Below, in pieces: positions 47,533-56,087 of a DNA stretch of 64,000 bases. The DNA comes from a virus, in IMG/VR virus record IMGVR_UViG_3300011113_000265, positions 33,018 through 97,017 of that record. One strand, written 5' to 3'. The notes under the pieces are model-generated. The model was not told the origin of the DNA and did no database searches. It saw only the letters and a program-made list of their open reading frames with translations. Position 1 is the stretch's first letter. The number at the start of each line of letters is the position of its first letter. Position numbers and translations under genes: made by a program.

Positions 47533-49397
47533 TAGGATATTAGTTGTTTAATATTAAGTTTTTGATCTGTTGACTCTACATCATTATCTTCATCAGCTGT
47601 TGCACTAAAGATTTGTGTTCTAGAATCAATGAATTCATTTAATTTTCTATAAGATTTAGGATAAACTTTTTTAATTACATTTTTAAGTGTAATAGGTTCT
47701 TTATTATTATCAAACATAATATAGTTATTAATTATATCTTTATGATAATTTTCAGAAAAGTTTACAATAGCCATACAAATCTTTATCCAGTTCTTAATTT
47801 TAATAAAATTAGTACTAGCATTAAAAGGTCTAAATTCTACTGTATAACAAGGAGGATTAGTATTTCTAGTATTAAATAAAGCTGGAATAAAATTAATCCA
47901 ACAATATCTAATATTACTATGATTGTAACCTACTTTAGCACCTCTAGGATGATTTTTAGTTTTATTAACTTTATCACTAGGAGGACAATCTGCTGCTAAA
48001 GTAAACAATTCTGTGTAATAATTATCTATTCTAATCTTTAAATCCATAACACTTGTACAGTTATTGAAATTAAAATCTAGATTAGGTAATTTTCTACAAT
48101 ATTCATTATTACCTCTACTTGCAGGTAGCATATTGAAAATATCTTTTTCTAATGCTTTAGCAAGTTTAAAGAGCATAACGATATTAGCATTATTAAAGTT
48201 AGCATTACCAATGTGAGTATGAATACCACATGTATAATTAATCTCACTTCTTTTAGCTAATTCAGTACAAATGTACTGCAGATGTTCAAAGCCTTTATCG
48301 CCTTTAAGAACACCTGTAATGACTTCTGGACCATACTTTTCACCTCTAGTATTTTTAATACTACCGTCTTTCTCTACTTTAATATTCATATCAGTAAAGA
48401 AATGTGGTGGAAAGCAACAGTCAGCCATTTCTATTTCTACACCGAAGGTATATTTAAGACCTTCTGTAATAAGATGAGTATTAGAATCTAAACCAAATCT
48501 ATAATTATGATTTATATCATTAGTTTTATCTTGAAGATTACTAAACTCAGGAAAATAATAACCATTTGGATATTGGCAATAATTATCATCCTTTTTTAAT
48601 CTATCTTTTCTCACTATCATACCTGATTTTGGACCTATTATAAATATTTTTTTATAAGCTTCTAAAAATTCTTTACCATTTATTAAAAAAAGTTTTGATT
48701 GACTATCAGTACTTCCTAAATTTGGAAAATACTTTGAAGGTATTGTTAATAAATTACAAAAATCATTATTATTTACATGTACCTTAGTAAAAGATGTTAG
48801 AGCATATATATTACTTTCAGTAATATTTTCTGGATCATCTACTAAATTTGCTATATAAGCATTTTTAATTTTATTATAAGGATAATAGATACCATTAATA
48901 TAACACTGTGTATAAGAAGCATATACTCCATATTTCATTACTTCTGTTTTAGGAACAACTGTAATACCACCATTATGAAGAGTATAAACTTGAACGCAAT
49001 TAGATTTACTTACCAACTTACCTTGGTATACTATCATATTGCTAAGTTTATCTTCACTACCAAAACAATCTTTAACCATAATATTAGGATCGTTTTCATA
49101 TACTCTTTTCTTCTTTTGTAAAAAGTATTTTTTATAATCTTTTTTATAATAGAATTCTAAAACATTTTCACAAAGCACTTCTGCAATTTGTTTTTTATTA
49201 TTGATTAGACCTATTCGATAAAATTCAGTTTTATTAGGTTGAGAAACAGTATTAAATGTTATAATTTTCCACTTTTCTTTAGGATTTTGAGTTATTTTTA
49301 TAAAATCACCTATAAAGTATTTTACATCATTTATTTGAATATAATCAAATCCATTTATTGTACCTCTAGTTACTACGCCAACATTTGTTTTTTCCAT
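47532..49397 (-). CDS. Amidoligase_2 family COOH-NH2 ligase
   Basis: The protein has 621 residues. The C-terminal half carries the amidoligase pattern: FGVEIEM (318-324), KDGSIK, GPEVITGVL (356-364), CGIHTHIG (390-397) and, near residue 525, VEFRPF. This glutamine-synthetase-like fold joins a carboxylate to an amine with ATP. The N-terminal 300 residues are an extra beta-rich region (repeated short strands, for example NGGITVVPKTEVMKYG) that may bind substrate. It starts inside the end of class II amidotransferase copy 2 (25-base overlap) and ends on the start of copy 1. The substrate is unknown; the family is known from peptide or surface modification clusters in bacteria and phages. Confidence 0.85.
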   Translation of the reverse strand: MEKTNVGVVTRGTINGFDYIQINDVKYFIGDFIKITQNPKEKWKIITFNTVSQPNKTEFYRIGLINNKKQIAEVLCENVLEFYYKKDYKKYFLQKKKRVYENDPNIMVKDCFGSEDKLSNMIVYQGKLVSKSNCVQVYTLHNGGITVVPKTEVMKYGVYASYTQCYINGIYYPYNKIKNAYIANLVDDPENITESNIYALTSFTKVHVNNNDFCNLLTIPSKYFPNLGSTDSQSKLFLINGKEFLEAYKKIFIIGPKSGMIVRKDRLKKDDNYCQYPNGYYFPEFSNLQDKTNDINHNYRFGLDSNTHLITEGLKYTFGVEIEMADCCFPPHFFTDMNIKVEKDGSIKNTRGEKYGPEVITGVLKGDKGFEHLQYICTELAKRSEINYTCGIHTHIGNANFNNANIVMLFKLAKALEKDIFNMLPASRGNNEYCRKLPNLDFNFNNCTSVMDLKIRIDNYYTELFTLAADCPPSDKVNKTKNHPRGAKVGYNHSNIRYCWINFIPALFNTRNTNPPCYTVEFRPFNASTNFIKIKNWIKICMAIVNFSENYHKDIINNYIMFDNNKEPITLKNVIKKVYPKSYRKLNEFIDSRTQIFSATADEDNDVESTDQKLNIKQLIS

Positions 49398-50962
49398 GAA
49401 TCTACAGCATTTATTAATAAACTACTTGTTTTTTCTTTTAATTCATCTAAAGTATTAGTTGCAGCTCTCATTGCAGCTATACTCATAGCATCAGCTTCTT
49501 CTGCTAATACATCTGTAAGATCATTGATAGTTATAATCATATCTTCAGCTATATCAAATAAAGCAGACATTTCTTTGTTATCAAAAGTTTTCATCAATTT
49601 TGTTAACTCATCAGAAGTTAATAAATGATTATCTACTATATATTGACCTATAAAAGATTCTTGTGTAAATAAATTAGTTTGAGAATCAGATTCACCAAAC
49701 CCATTTGTTTTATTCTTTAAGAAAGTATTAATAGTATCATCATAAACATTGTATTTAGATATTTCTGTAGTTTCAGTAGGTCTTAAATACTTAGCTTGTA
49801 CATCATAGTATTCATTATCCATAGAACTCAAACAATTAAGCAATTTCTCACCTTTACTGTTACTACGTTCTATATGTCTAATACTAACTACATCACCTCT
49901 ATTAAATACAATTTTATCTGGTTTATTAACATCAGTTAACTTCTTCATTACTACAACACAACTATCAACCATAGCATCTAATGGTTTATTAGGTTGATTG
50001 TAATAAAAATTAAAAGGTAACGAAGTCATTGTTTTACCTTCACTATTTTCAATAGTAAGAGTTTGTTTCTCATGATTTAGTTCTTTTAATAAATAGTAAC
50101 TATTTGTAGTTATATCAAAATCTGTATTATTTTTAGCTGGTGTATATCTATCAGATTTAATCCAATTATTAAGATACTTATTCCAATAGTTAAAATGAGC
50201 TCCTGTTAAAGCATTGTCGCTGCTATTATTATTGCTATGACTATGATTATTATTGCTGTTATTTTGATATAATCTATAGGGTCTACAGGGAATAATAAGT
50301 TCTTTAATTATTTTACCCTCAAAGATAGTATATAAAGTATTAGTATTAAATTCTTTAATATCAGTACAATCAATAGCTTCTAGAGATTCTTCAATACTAC
50401 TAATATACATACCTTCATCACTCATACCATAAAACAAAGGTCTTTGATTATTTAATCTAAAAGTCATTAAGAAACTATTTTGTTGACCTTTCTTTAATTT
50501 AATATTCTTATCACCAATTAATAAACTAGCAGAACCATCAATTTCAGAAAGTATTTTAGTATTAAAATTAGCATCTAAGATTTTGTGCAAAACTTGAGTA
50601 TCTGTTGTATAATCAGAAGCACTAATTCCATGTTTATATGCTAAATTAGTATAGTTATTTAATGTACCGTTATGAGCTAAAACAGCATTATCACCTACAA
50701 AAGGATGTGCTACATTTAACATATTTTTACCTATAGTACCTTGTCTAACATGACCTATAAGCATATAATCCTCTTGAATTGTTTTAAAGTCTTTAGTAAG
50801 AAATTTAGTTGCTTGATCTAAAGATTTTACTAAATTATTTTCAGGACTCCAAAAACCTGAAGCATCTTTACCTCTATCTTGATTATAAAGAAACAAAGTC
50901 TTTATTTTATTTTTATCAAACTTTTGACCTTTATGACCTGAAAAACCTAATAATCCACACAT
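49373..50962 (-). CDS. Class II glutamine amidotransferase-like (Ntn) enzyme, copy 2
   Basis: The protein has 529 residues. Cys2 (MCGLLGFSG) is the nucleophile. QDRGKDASGF (28-37), GHVRQGT (70-76) and LAHNGTLNN (96-104) are the canonical glutamine-site segments, as in GlmS and PurF. It is more canonical than copy 1. No ligase or synthetase domain is fused; the C-terminal 270 residues are of unknown fold and include a low-complexity His/Asn/Ser segment around residues 235-250. It most likely supplies ammonia or transfers glutamine-derived nitrogen to the product of a neighbouring amidoligase. It lies 40 bases after the COOH-NH2 ligase gene. It ends with TAG. Confidence 0.86.
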   Translation of the reverse strand: MCGLLGFSGHKGQKFDKNKIKTLFLYNQDRGKDASGFWSPENNLVKSLDQATKFLTKDFKTIQEDYMLIGHVRQGTIGKNMLNVAHPFVGDNAVLAHNGTLNNYTNLAYKHGISASDYTTDTQVLHKILDANFNTKILSEIDGSASLLIGDKNIKLKKGQQNSFLMTFRLNNQRPLFYGMSDEGMYISSIEESLEAIDCTDIKEFNTNTLYTIFEGKIIKELIIPCRPYRLYQNNSNNNHSHSNNNSSDNALTGAHFNYWNKYLNNWIKSDRYTPAKNNTDFDITTNSYYLLKELNHEKQTLTIENSEGKTMTSLPFNFYYNQPNKPLDAMVDSCVVVMKKLTDVNKPDKIVFNRGDVVSIRHIERSNSKGEKLLNCLSSMDNEYYDVQAKYLRPTETTEISKYNVYDDTINTFLKNKTNGFGESDSQTNLFTQESFIGQYIVDNHLLTSDELTKLMKTFDNKEMSALFDIAEDMIITINDLTDVLAEEADAMSIAAMRAATNTLDELKEKTSSLLINAVDSWKKQMLA

Positions 50963-51002
50963 ATTTTTATTTTTAAATTTATAATTTTGTTTTTAATTTT
51001 AA

Positions 51003-51887
51003 TTATCCTACTACTACTTTAGTAGCTGGTTCAGCTATTGTTTGATTAATATTATATTTATCACAAAGATATTGAGCTATTTCAACATCATTGTTATTAA
51101 TACAATTAATAATTGCTTGACAATCTTCAATATGTTCATCCATTACAAAACCATTATTAATAGCTTCAATAGCTGCAAAAGTATTATCAAATACCCACTT
51201 AACATGTTCTAGAGATTGAAACCAGAATTGACCTAGAGTTCTAAGTTCAGTAGTTACGCTACCAATTCTATGTTCACCAGCTTTACCATAAAGTTTTCTT
51301 CTTAAACTACCATTAGTATTAATTAGAATACTTGGAATAGTAAGATACAAATCCAATACTCTAATAAGATTAATAGAAGTTTCATAATTCATATTAGCAT
51401 ATGAAATATGTAAATGACCACCCACAGATCTAAGATTACTATCTGTAGCACTAGGTCTTGGATTTACTTCTAAATTCCAAGCATTCATACTAGGACTGCA
51501 ACCAAATTCTTGAGCAATAGGATTATCTAATTCTTTATCACTAAAGACAGCAGCATCTGGACTACCATCATTAATTACTTCAATATTTAATCCTTTAGAA
51601 GCAAATTCTTTATTGATAAAATCAATAATAAACATACAATCATTATACATCTTAATATAATGATTAGTTGGAGGTAAAGTAAGCTCTAATGCTACGTTAT
51701 CCTCTTGTACACCATAACCATCTTTAATAAATCTAGGTGAATCTTTACTACCACCTATAAGACCAATACCTGATACATATTCTTTTGTTGTTTTATCTCT
51801 TAAAAAGAATTCTGGATCACTACCTAATCTTACATTTTCAATTTTAGTAAGATTATTTTTATCTAATTTTATTACAATATTTTTCAT
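51003..51887 (-). CDS. phiEco32-type COOH-NH2 ligase (amidoligase)
   Basis: The 294-residue protein has LGSDPEFFLRD (21-31), QEDNVALELTLPP (61-73), NLEVNPRP, GGHLHISY (156-163) and TELRTLGQFW (213-222). These match the phage COOH-NH2 ligase-type 2 family (known from phiEco32), a compact relative of glutamine synthetase and amidoligases. It should activate a carboxylate with ATP and form an amide. In known phage clusters it occurs with ATP-grasp enzymes and amidotransferases, exactly as here. The length is typical. It is a second, clearly different amidoligase in the same operon. Confidence 0.88.
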   Translation of the reverse strand: MKNIVIKLDKNNLTKIENVRLGSDPEFFLRDKTTKEYVSGIGLIGGSKDSPRFIKDGYGVQEDNVALELTLPPTNHYIKMYNDCMFIIDFINKEFASKGLNIEVINDGSPDAAVFSDKELDNPIAQEFGCSPSMNAWNLEVNPRPSATDSNLRSVGGHLHISYANMNYETSINLIRVLDLYLTIPSILINTNGSLRRKLYGKAGEHRIGSVTTELRTLGQFWFQSLEHVKWVFDNTFAAIEAINNGFVMDEHIEDCQAIINCINNNDVEIAQYLCDKYNINQTIAEPATKVVVG

Positions 51888-51895
51888 AGTATAAT

Positions 51896-52931
51896 TTAAA
51901 AGTTTAACAAATTTAATTTTTTATTAGTTTTTTTATTGCTTTTAGACAATAGATACTGAATCAACGTATTACTAAAGTCATCAAAAGTCATTCTTTCAGG
52001 ATGATATTGCACACCTATAATATTTAATTCATTATGCATAAAAGCTTCTACAATGTAATGATTACCTTCAGTAAAAGTATATTCTACATCTTTGTTTACA
52101 AGTAAAGGAGTTAAATCAGGATTTTTAGATAAGCTTTCTAGAGTAACACCTTGATGATGATAACTATTAACTTTATATACATTTTTAAATGTAGTACCAT
52201 TAAATTCTTGATATATTTTGTTAACTGCAATAGAATTAACTTTACAAGTATTTACATCTTCTTTATCACTACTACCACTATAACCATGGTAAGCACTAAC
52301 ATTTTGAATTAAAGGTACACCAAAATGTATTGCAAGTTGTTGCCAACTCTGTTATCTTACAGGTTCTTTATCCTGTAATTCTATATGTTTCCATATAGTT
52401 CAGACTATATCATCACCAATAATTATAAACTATTGGGCAGGGCGCTCGTGTCAACATTACTGTCCTCAACTTTACTTGGTAGGACTCGGTTGTTAGTCGT
52501 TGAACCTTCGAGGGTATTACTACCCAAGCTTGGCTGCTGATTAGCATAGGATTTCTCCCTTAGCATTCCAGACAATTCACCCCGTTTTTAACTATAAATC
52601 ACTTTATAGTGGCACACAAATCTATGCCAAGACAAATACCAAAGATTGGTATATTAGCATTAATATACTGAGGTAAATTTACTTTAGCAAAATAATCTTT
52701 ATAAGGATCTGCCATACTATTTTGAAAACTTGGTACTTGATTGTAGTTATAAGACATAGTATCTGCACCACCTGGTAATACTACTAAATCTAAATCAGTT
52801 CTAATATTACTATTTGGTGTTAGTATTTCTACTTGACCAAAATTACTTAAGTATTCTAAATATGCTTTTTGTACACCAAAGCTATTTTCACCTAATGACC
52901 AACCTGGTATTCCTATTAATTTTTTACCCAT
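51896..52931 (-). CDS. Class I glutamine amidotransferase-like hydrolase, split by an intron
   Basis: Joining 52931-52624 with 52346-51896 gives one frame of 252 residues. The first exon has LVVLPGGADT and PIFGICLGI with nucleophile C100. The second has WQQLAIHFGVPLIQN, SYHHQGVTLE and IGVQYHPERMTFDDF, the catalytic His. This is the gamma-glutamyl hydrolase/peptidase C26 branch, which cleaves gamma-glutamyl bonds or glutamine. The splice sites were set by frame, by a U at the 5' exon end, by G at the intron end and by a P1 pairing. Without splicing the protein stops after residue 110, seven codons past the junction, and is dead. It may edit or recycle a gamma-glutamyl intermediate of the cassette. 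Confidence 0.85.
52347..52623 (-). ncRNA. Group I self-splicing intron (277 nt) in the class I amidotransferase gene
   Basis: On the minus strand the core shows Q-like AATCAGCAGC (at 52533-52542), R-like GTTCAACGACTAAC (within 52491-52505) and S-like GATATAGTC (52403-52411), where GACTA of R pairs with TAGTC of S as P7. A P9 hairpin with a GAAA loop follows. P1 pairs exon end TGGCAT with intron GTGCCA through a terminal U-G pair. It contains no endonuclease ORF. The last base is G. It interrupts codon 103, three residues after the nucleophile cysteine. Confidence 0.88.
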
Positions 52932-52932
52932 T

Positions 52933-53841
52933 TTAATTTAATTTATTTGCTTTTAATAATTTTAATTTTGAATATAAACTTTCAGCTGATTGTGGATCAG
53001 TTAAAAGTTTATACAATTTTGTATATTCTTCTAAAGTATATACTTGAGAATAAGTATTATCTTTAGTAAAAAAGTTTTTACAATTATCTTGATCTTTTAA
53101 TTTTAATCTTAAATTAGATATATTTATAGTTCTATTAATTTTACTAATAACAATAAAACCTTCATTAGGAGTTAGACCTACACTATAACTAATAAAACTA
53201 TTATAGTTACTAATGCGATGGAAACCTTTCAAACCAATTACACAATTAGTAGGTATCATTCTATTAGCAGCTTGATATAAAAAGAAAAGATCTAATTTAT
53301 TTTCAAATAAATCACAGAGTTCAATAAATCTTGCTGGAACATGTAATTGATAGTTTAAAATTAAACTTCTGATAGCTTGCCAATGAAGTATTAACCAAGA
53401 TTTTTCATTTGGTTCAATATCACTATAATCCATTTCTATATAGACATGAGTTTTAGTTATATTCTTAATACTCCAAGGTGATCCCATTTTTTGTAATAAA
53501 GATACATATTTTTCTATATATTCTATATTAGAATATTTATCTTTTAATGGGTTAACAAACTTATCTAATTCAATAAACATCTGAAGATATGTATCACTAT
53601 AAATATATTTAGTACCAGCATAATAAGCATCTGATAATAATAATTTATTATTGTAAGATTTTTGAAAGTCTTGCCATATAAATTGACAACAATTTTCAGT
53701 AGATTTTTTTAAATTCATTTTAGATGTTTTATCAAATAACAATAAGTTACCTAATGCTTGATCACTTTTACTTAAAAAATCATCTGGTAATGTTTCTAAA
53801 CAAGATTCAATTTCAACACTAACTGCTTCTTCAATTTCCAT
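52933..53841 (-). CDS. Hypothetical protein of the amide-bond cassette
   Basis: The 302-residue protein is rich in aromatic and acidic residues and helical throughout (WLILHWQAIRSLILNYQLHV, then FIELCDLFENKLDLFFLYQA). No Walker, ATP-grasp or nuclease motif is seen. It overlaps the ATP-grasp gene by 11 bases and lies 1 base before the class I amidotransferase gene, so it is translated with both. Such tight coupling suggests a subunit or substrate-carrier role in the same pathway. I do not recognise the family. Confidence 0.55.
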   Translation of the reverse strand: MEIEEAVSVEIESCLETLPDDFLSKSDQALGNLLLFDKTSKMNLKKSTENCCQFIWQDFQKSYNNKLLLSDAYYAGTKYIYSDTYLQMFIELDKFVNPLKDKYSNIEYIEKYVSLLQKMGSPWSIKNITKTHVYIEMDYSDIEPNEKSWLILHWQAIRSLILNYQLHVPARFIELCDLFENKLDLFFLYQAANRMIPTNCVIGLKGFHRISNYNSFISYSVGLTPNEGFIVISKINRTINISNLRLKLKDQDNCKNFFTKDNTYSQVYTLEEYTKLYKLLTDPQSAESLYSKLKLLKANKLN

Positions 53842-54700
53842 TATTATTTCCTTTTTTAATAATTAACTTAGGTAATATTTCAATATACTTAGTAGCTACA
53901 ATACTAATATCGTCATTAGTACTAGATAAACTACTTGCACTATTACATTCTAATAGAATATATTCTTGATATTCTCTTGGTTTACCATTACCTTTAGTAG
54001 CACTTTGTACTCTAACATCAAAACTAAGAATATCAGCTTTAATATGTTTTAAAGCTTTAACACAATCTTCAACAATATCATTCCAAGAGTTAGGTTTATT
54101 AAATTGAGGATTGGATTCAAGTAACCAAACACAATTAGAATCATTTCTATACCAAGATTCTTCTTCAGCAGTATCACTCTTTAAAGCTTTTCTACAAGTA
54201 TAAAAACAACCATCTTCAGTTACATGTAATCTATATTCTAAAGCATAATTATAGAACTTCTCAAAAATATAGTTAGATAAATTCTTATTGTTTAGCCACT
54301 TATTAAGTTGTTCCATATTATGTAATAAAGTATTACCTTCACCACGACTACCATATATATGTTTAGCTACAATAGGAAAGTTTTCATTAGCCCAATCATT
54401 TAGAGCTCCATCTGTCCACATATCAGCTGTACAAACATCTGCTTGTATAAAAGCTTGTTTCATTAGTTTTTTATTAGAGCTAATCTTAATAGCATCTACA
54501 GTATTAATCTCAATCCTTTTACCACCATGAGCTACAGTATCATACATTTCAGTAGTACTACCCAATCTAATTACACTTTTAAAAGGTGTAAGAGGAAGGT
54601 TAGTTCTAAGTATGGAATGGCTAGGATGTCTTGATTTAATTTGTGGTCTAAATTTTGTAAATTTGGGTTTAAGCTGTTTGGACTTCTTTACTGTTGACAT
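53831..54700 (-). CDS. ATP-grasp ligase (phage type)
   Basis: The 289-residue protein has FPIVAKHIYGSRGEGN (108-123, Lys113 and the Gly-rich phosphate loop), ALEYRLHVTEDG (153-164), DILSFDVRV (223-231) and YILLECNSASSL (247-258, E251 and N253 for magnesium). This is the ATP-grasp pattern of RimK-like phage ligases, which form acyl-phosphate intermediates and join carboxylates to amines, often adding amino acids. Its N-terminal 40 residues are a basic extension (KKSKQLKPKFTKFRPQIKSR). Phages with phiEco32-type amidoligases encode similar enzymes nearby. With the two amidoligases it makes three candidate amide-forming enzymes in one operon. Confidence 0.86.
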   Translation of the reverse strand: MSTVKKSKQLKPKFTKFRPQIKSRHPSHSILRTNLPLTPFKSVIRLGSTTEMYDTVAHGGKRIEINTVDAIKISSNKKLMKQAFIQADVCTADMWTDGALNDWANENFPIVAKHIYGSRGEGNTLLHNMEQLNKWLNNKNLSNYIFEKFYNYALEYRLHVTEDGCFYTCRKALKSDTAEEESWYRNDSNCVWLLESNPQFNKPNSWNDIVEDCVKALKHIKADILSFDVRVQSATKGNGKPREYQEYILLECNSASSLSSTNDDISIVATKYIEILPKLIIKKGNNNGN

Positions 54701-55427
54701 TGTTATTATTAATTAATTGTGAATAATCTAATTTATATCCTACTATACCTAAATTATGAGTACTACTATCACCTCTAAGATTACTAAAATCTTGTGGTAA
54801 TGGTCCGTACTTTAATATATTTTTAAGTTTAGGTAAAGCTTGTTTAACTAAACTTATATCATCCATGAAAGCATTAAATTTTTCTAACCATTCAATAGGA
54901 TCTTTCATAGTATTATCATAAAATTGTCCTACTCTAAGTAATAGAGAGTATAAACTTATCATATAAGTACTCGTAGTCCATATTATAGGTACTTCTATAA
55001 AGTATAGATTATCTGATACTTCAACAATTGTTGTATTATCAAAAGCATCAAGATCTAAATGTTCTTCTATTTGATTCATAAAGAACTCTAAGTTTTTATA
55101 GTTCTTTTTTAATCTTTTAACATCATCTAAATATGTAGTAGTGTTGTATTGATGACTATATTTATATGTACATATTGATATTGCGATATAACCAAACTTT
55201 TTATCAAATATGTTTTGTTTACCTTTTAAATGACAACCATATGCACTAATAGGTTTATTAGTATGTTCAGCAAATATAACATCATTTAGATAATCTTTAC
55301 AAGGACTAATAGGTTGTATTGTTTCAAATACATCATCTTTTATTTTCTTTAAGAAAGCAAAACCCATTTGATTACTTCTACCTTCACAAAGTTTAGAACG
55401 GCATTGTTTGTTTATTATTTGTATCAT
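54669..55427 (-). CDS. Hypothetical protein upstream of the ATP-grasp gene
   Basis: The protein has about 252 residues from ATG 55427 (MIQIINKQCRSKLCEG); the frame opens at 55475, and another start at 55367 would avoid overlap. After a short Cys-containing start comes MGFAFLKKIKDDVFETIQPI, then alternating strands and helices (KFGYIAISICTYKYSHQYNT, then MISLYSLLLRVGQFYDN). No ligase or nuclease motif is visible. It overlaps the ATP-grasp gene by 32 bases, so it is probably a dedicated partner of that enzyme, but the function is unknown. The start is uncertain. Confidence 0.55.
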   Translation of the reverse strand: MIQIINKQCRSKLCEGRSNQMGFAFLKKIKDDVFETIQPISPCKDYLNDVIFAEHTNKPISAYGCHLKGKQNIFDKKFGYIAISICTYKYSHQYNTTTYLDDVKRLKKNYKNLEFFMNQIEEHLDLDAFDNTTIVEVSDNLYFIEVPIIWTTSTYMISLYSLLLRVGQFYDNTMKDPIEWLEKFNAFMDDISLVKQALPKLKNILKYGPLPQDFSNLRGDSSTHNLGIVGYKLDYSQLINNNNVNSKEVQTA

Positions 55428-56085
55428 AAATAACTTTTTTAACGTTTTTAATAAGAGTTGGATAATATTTACCATTGTATTCTAAATAAACTATATTTGT
55501 ATTGTTAATTAATTTACCTGTTTTTTTATCTGCATATTTATGCTTACGAGATATTAGATTAATAACTTTACAAATAGTATTTTTAGGTATAGGTAATTTT
55601 TTAGAGTTAACTAATTTAACAAAATCACCTACTCTAATATTTAAATTAGGTTTATGTACTTGTAATACTATTTTAGGTTGAGTAAATAAATACTCACAAT
55701 CACTTTCTACAAATCTTAGTTTTTTACCTTCAGGTGTTATTATTATTACAGTATCTCTATGTTTACCATCAATTTTACATTTAAAATTTAATTCAGTTTT
55801 AAAAGGAAAATTTTGATTTACTAATTTTGATTTAATTTTTCTATAATTAAAGATTTTTGATGATTCTTCAAAACTTTTAATTTTTACTTCAGTAGCTAGT
55901 CTTCTTCCTATAATTTCTTTATGTATTACTGGATATAGACTAGATCTAGAAGCTAATTCATACTTATTATTATCTAAATCGTATACATAGTATTCGTTGT
56001 TTTCATTAGGTTTACTAGCTATTATACCAAGTTTAGGTTTAAGAATTCCCATTTGAACCCAGTCACCAAATTTTAAATTAGTCAT
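55393..56085 (-). CDS. Protein with two KOW/SH3-like segments
   Basis: The protein has 230 residues. Two segments, near the start (FGDWVQMGILKPKLGIIAS) and near residue 150 (IRVGDFVKLVNSKKLPIPKN), each begin with a GDxV turn typical of SH3-like or KOW barrels. The middle is basic and beta-rich. Such domains often bind nucleic acid or peptides. It is the first gene of the cassette after the polymerase, with 2 bases between its start and the polymerase stop. It overlaps the following gene by about 35 bases. Function is unknown and the repeat reading is by eye. Confidence 0.52.
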   Translation of the reverse strand: MTNLKFGDWVQMGILKPKLGIIASKPNENNEYYVYDLDNNKYELASRSSLYPVIHKEIIGRRLATEVKIKSFEESSKIFNYRKIKSKLVNQNFPFKTELNFKCKIDGKHRDTVIIITPEGKKLRFVESDCEYLFTQPKIVLQVHKPNLNIRVGDFVKLVNSKKLPIPKNTICKVINLISRKHKYADKKTGKLINNTNIVYLEYNGKYYPTLIKNVKKVIYDTNNKQTMPF

Positions 56086-56087
56086 TG

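Noticed and set aside
48271-48491. Two overlapping plus-strand ORFs inside the amidoligase gene
   Set aside because: Both are antisense to the conserved amidoligase motifs and to each other in different frames.
49239-49628. 129-residue plus-strand ORF across the amidotransferase/amidoligase junction
   Set aside because: It is antisense to two conserved genes, and its hydrophobic look is a by-product of the reverse of Asn/Lys/Ala codons.
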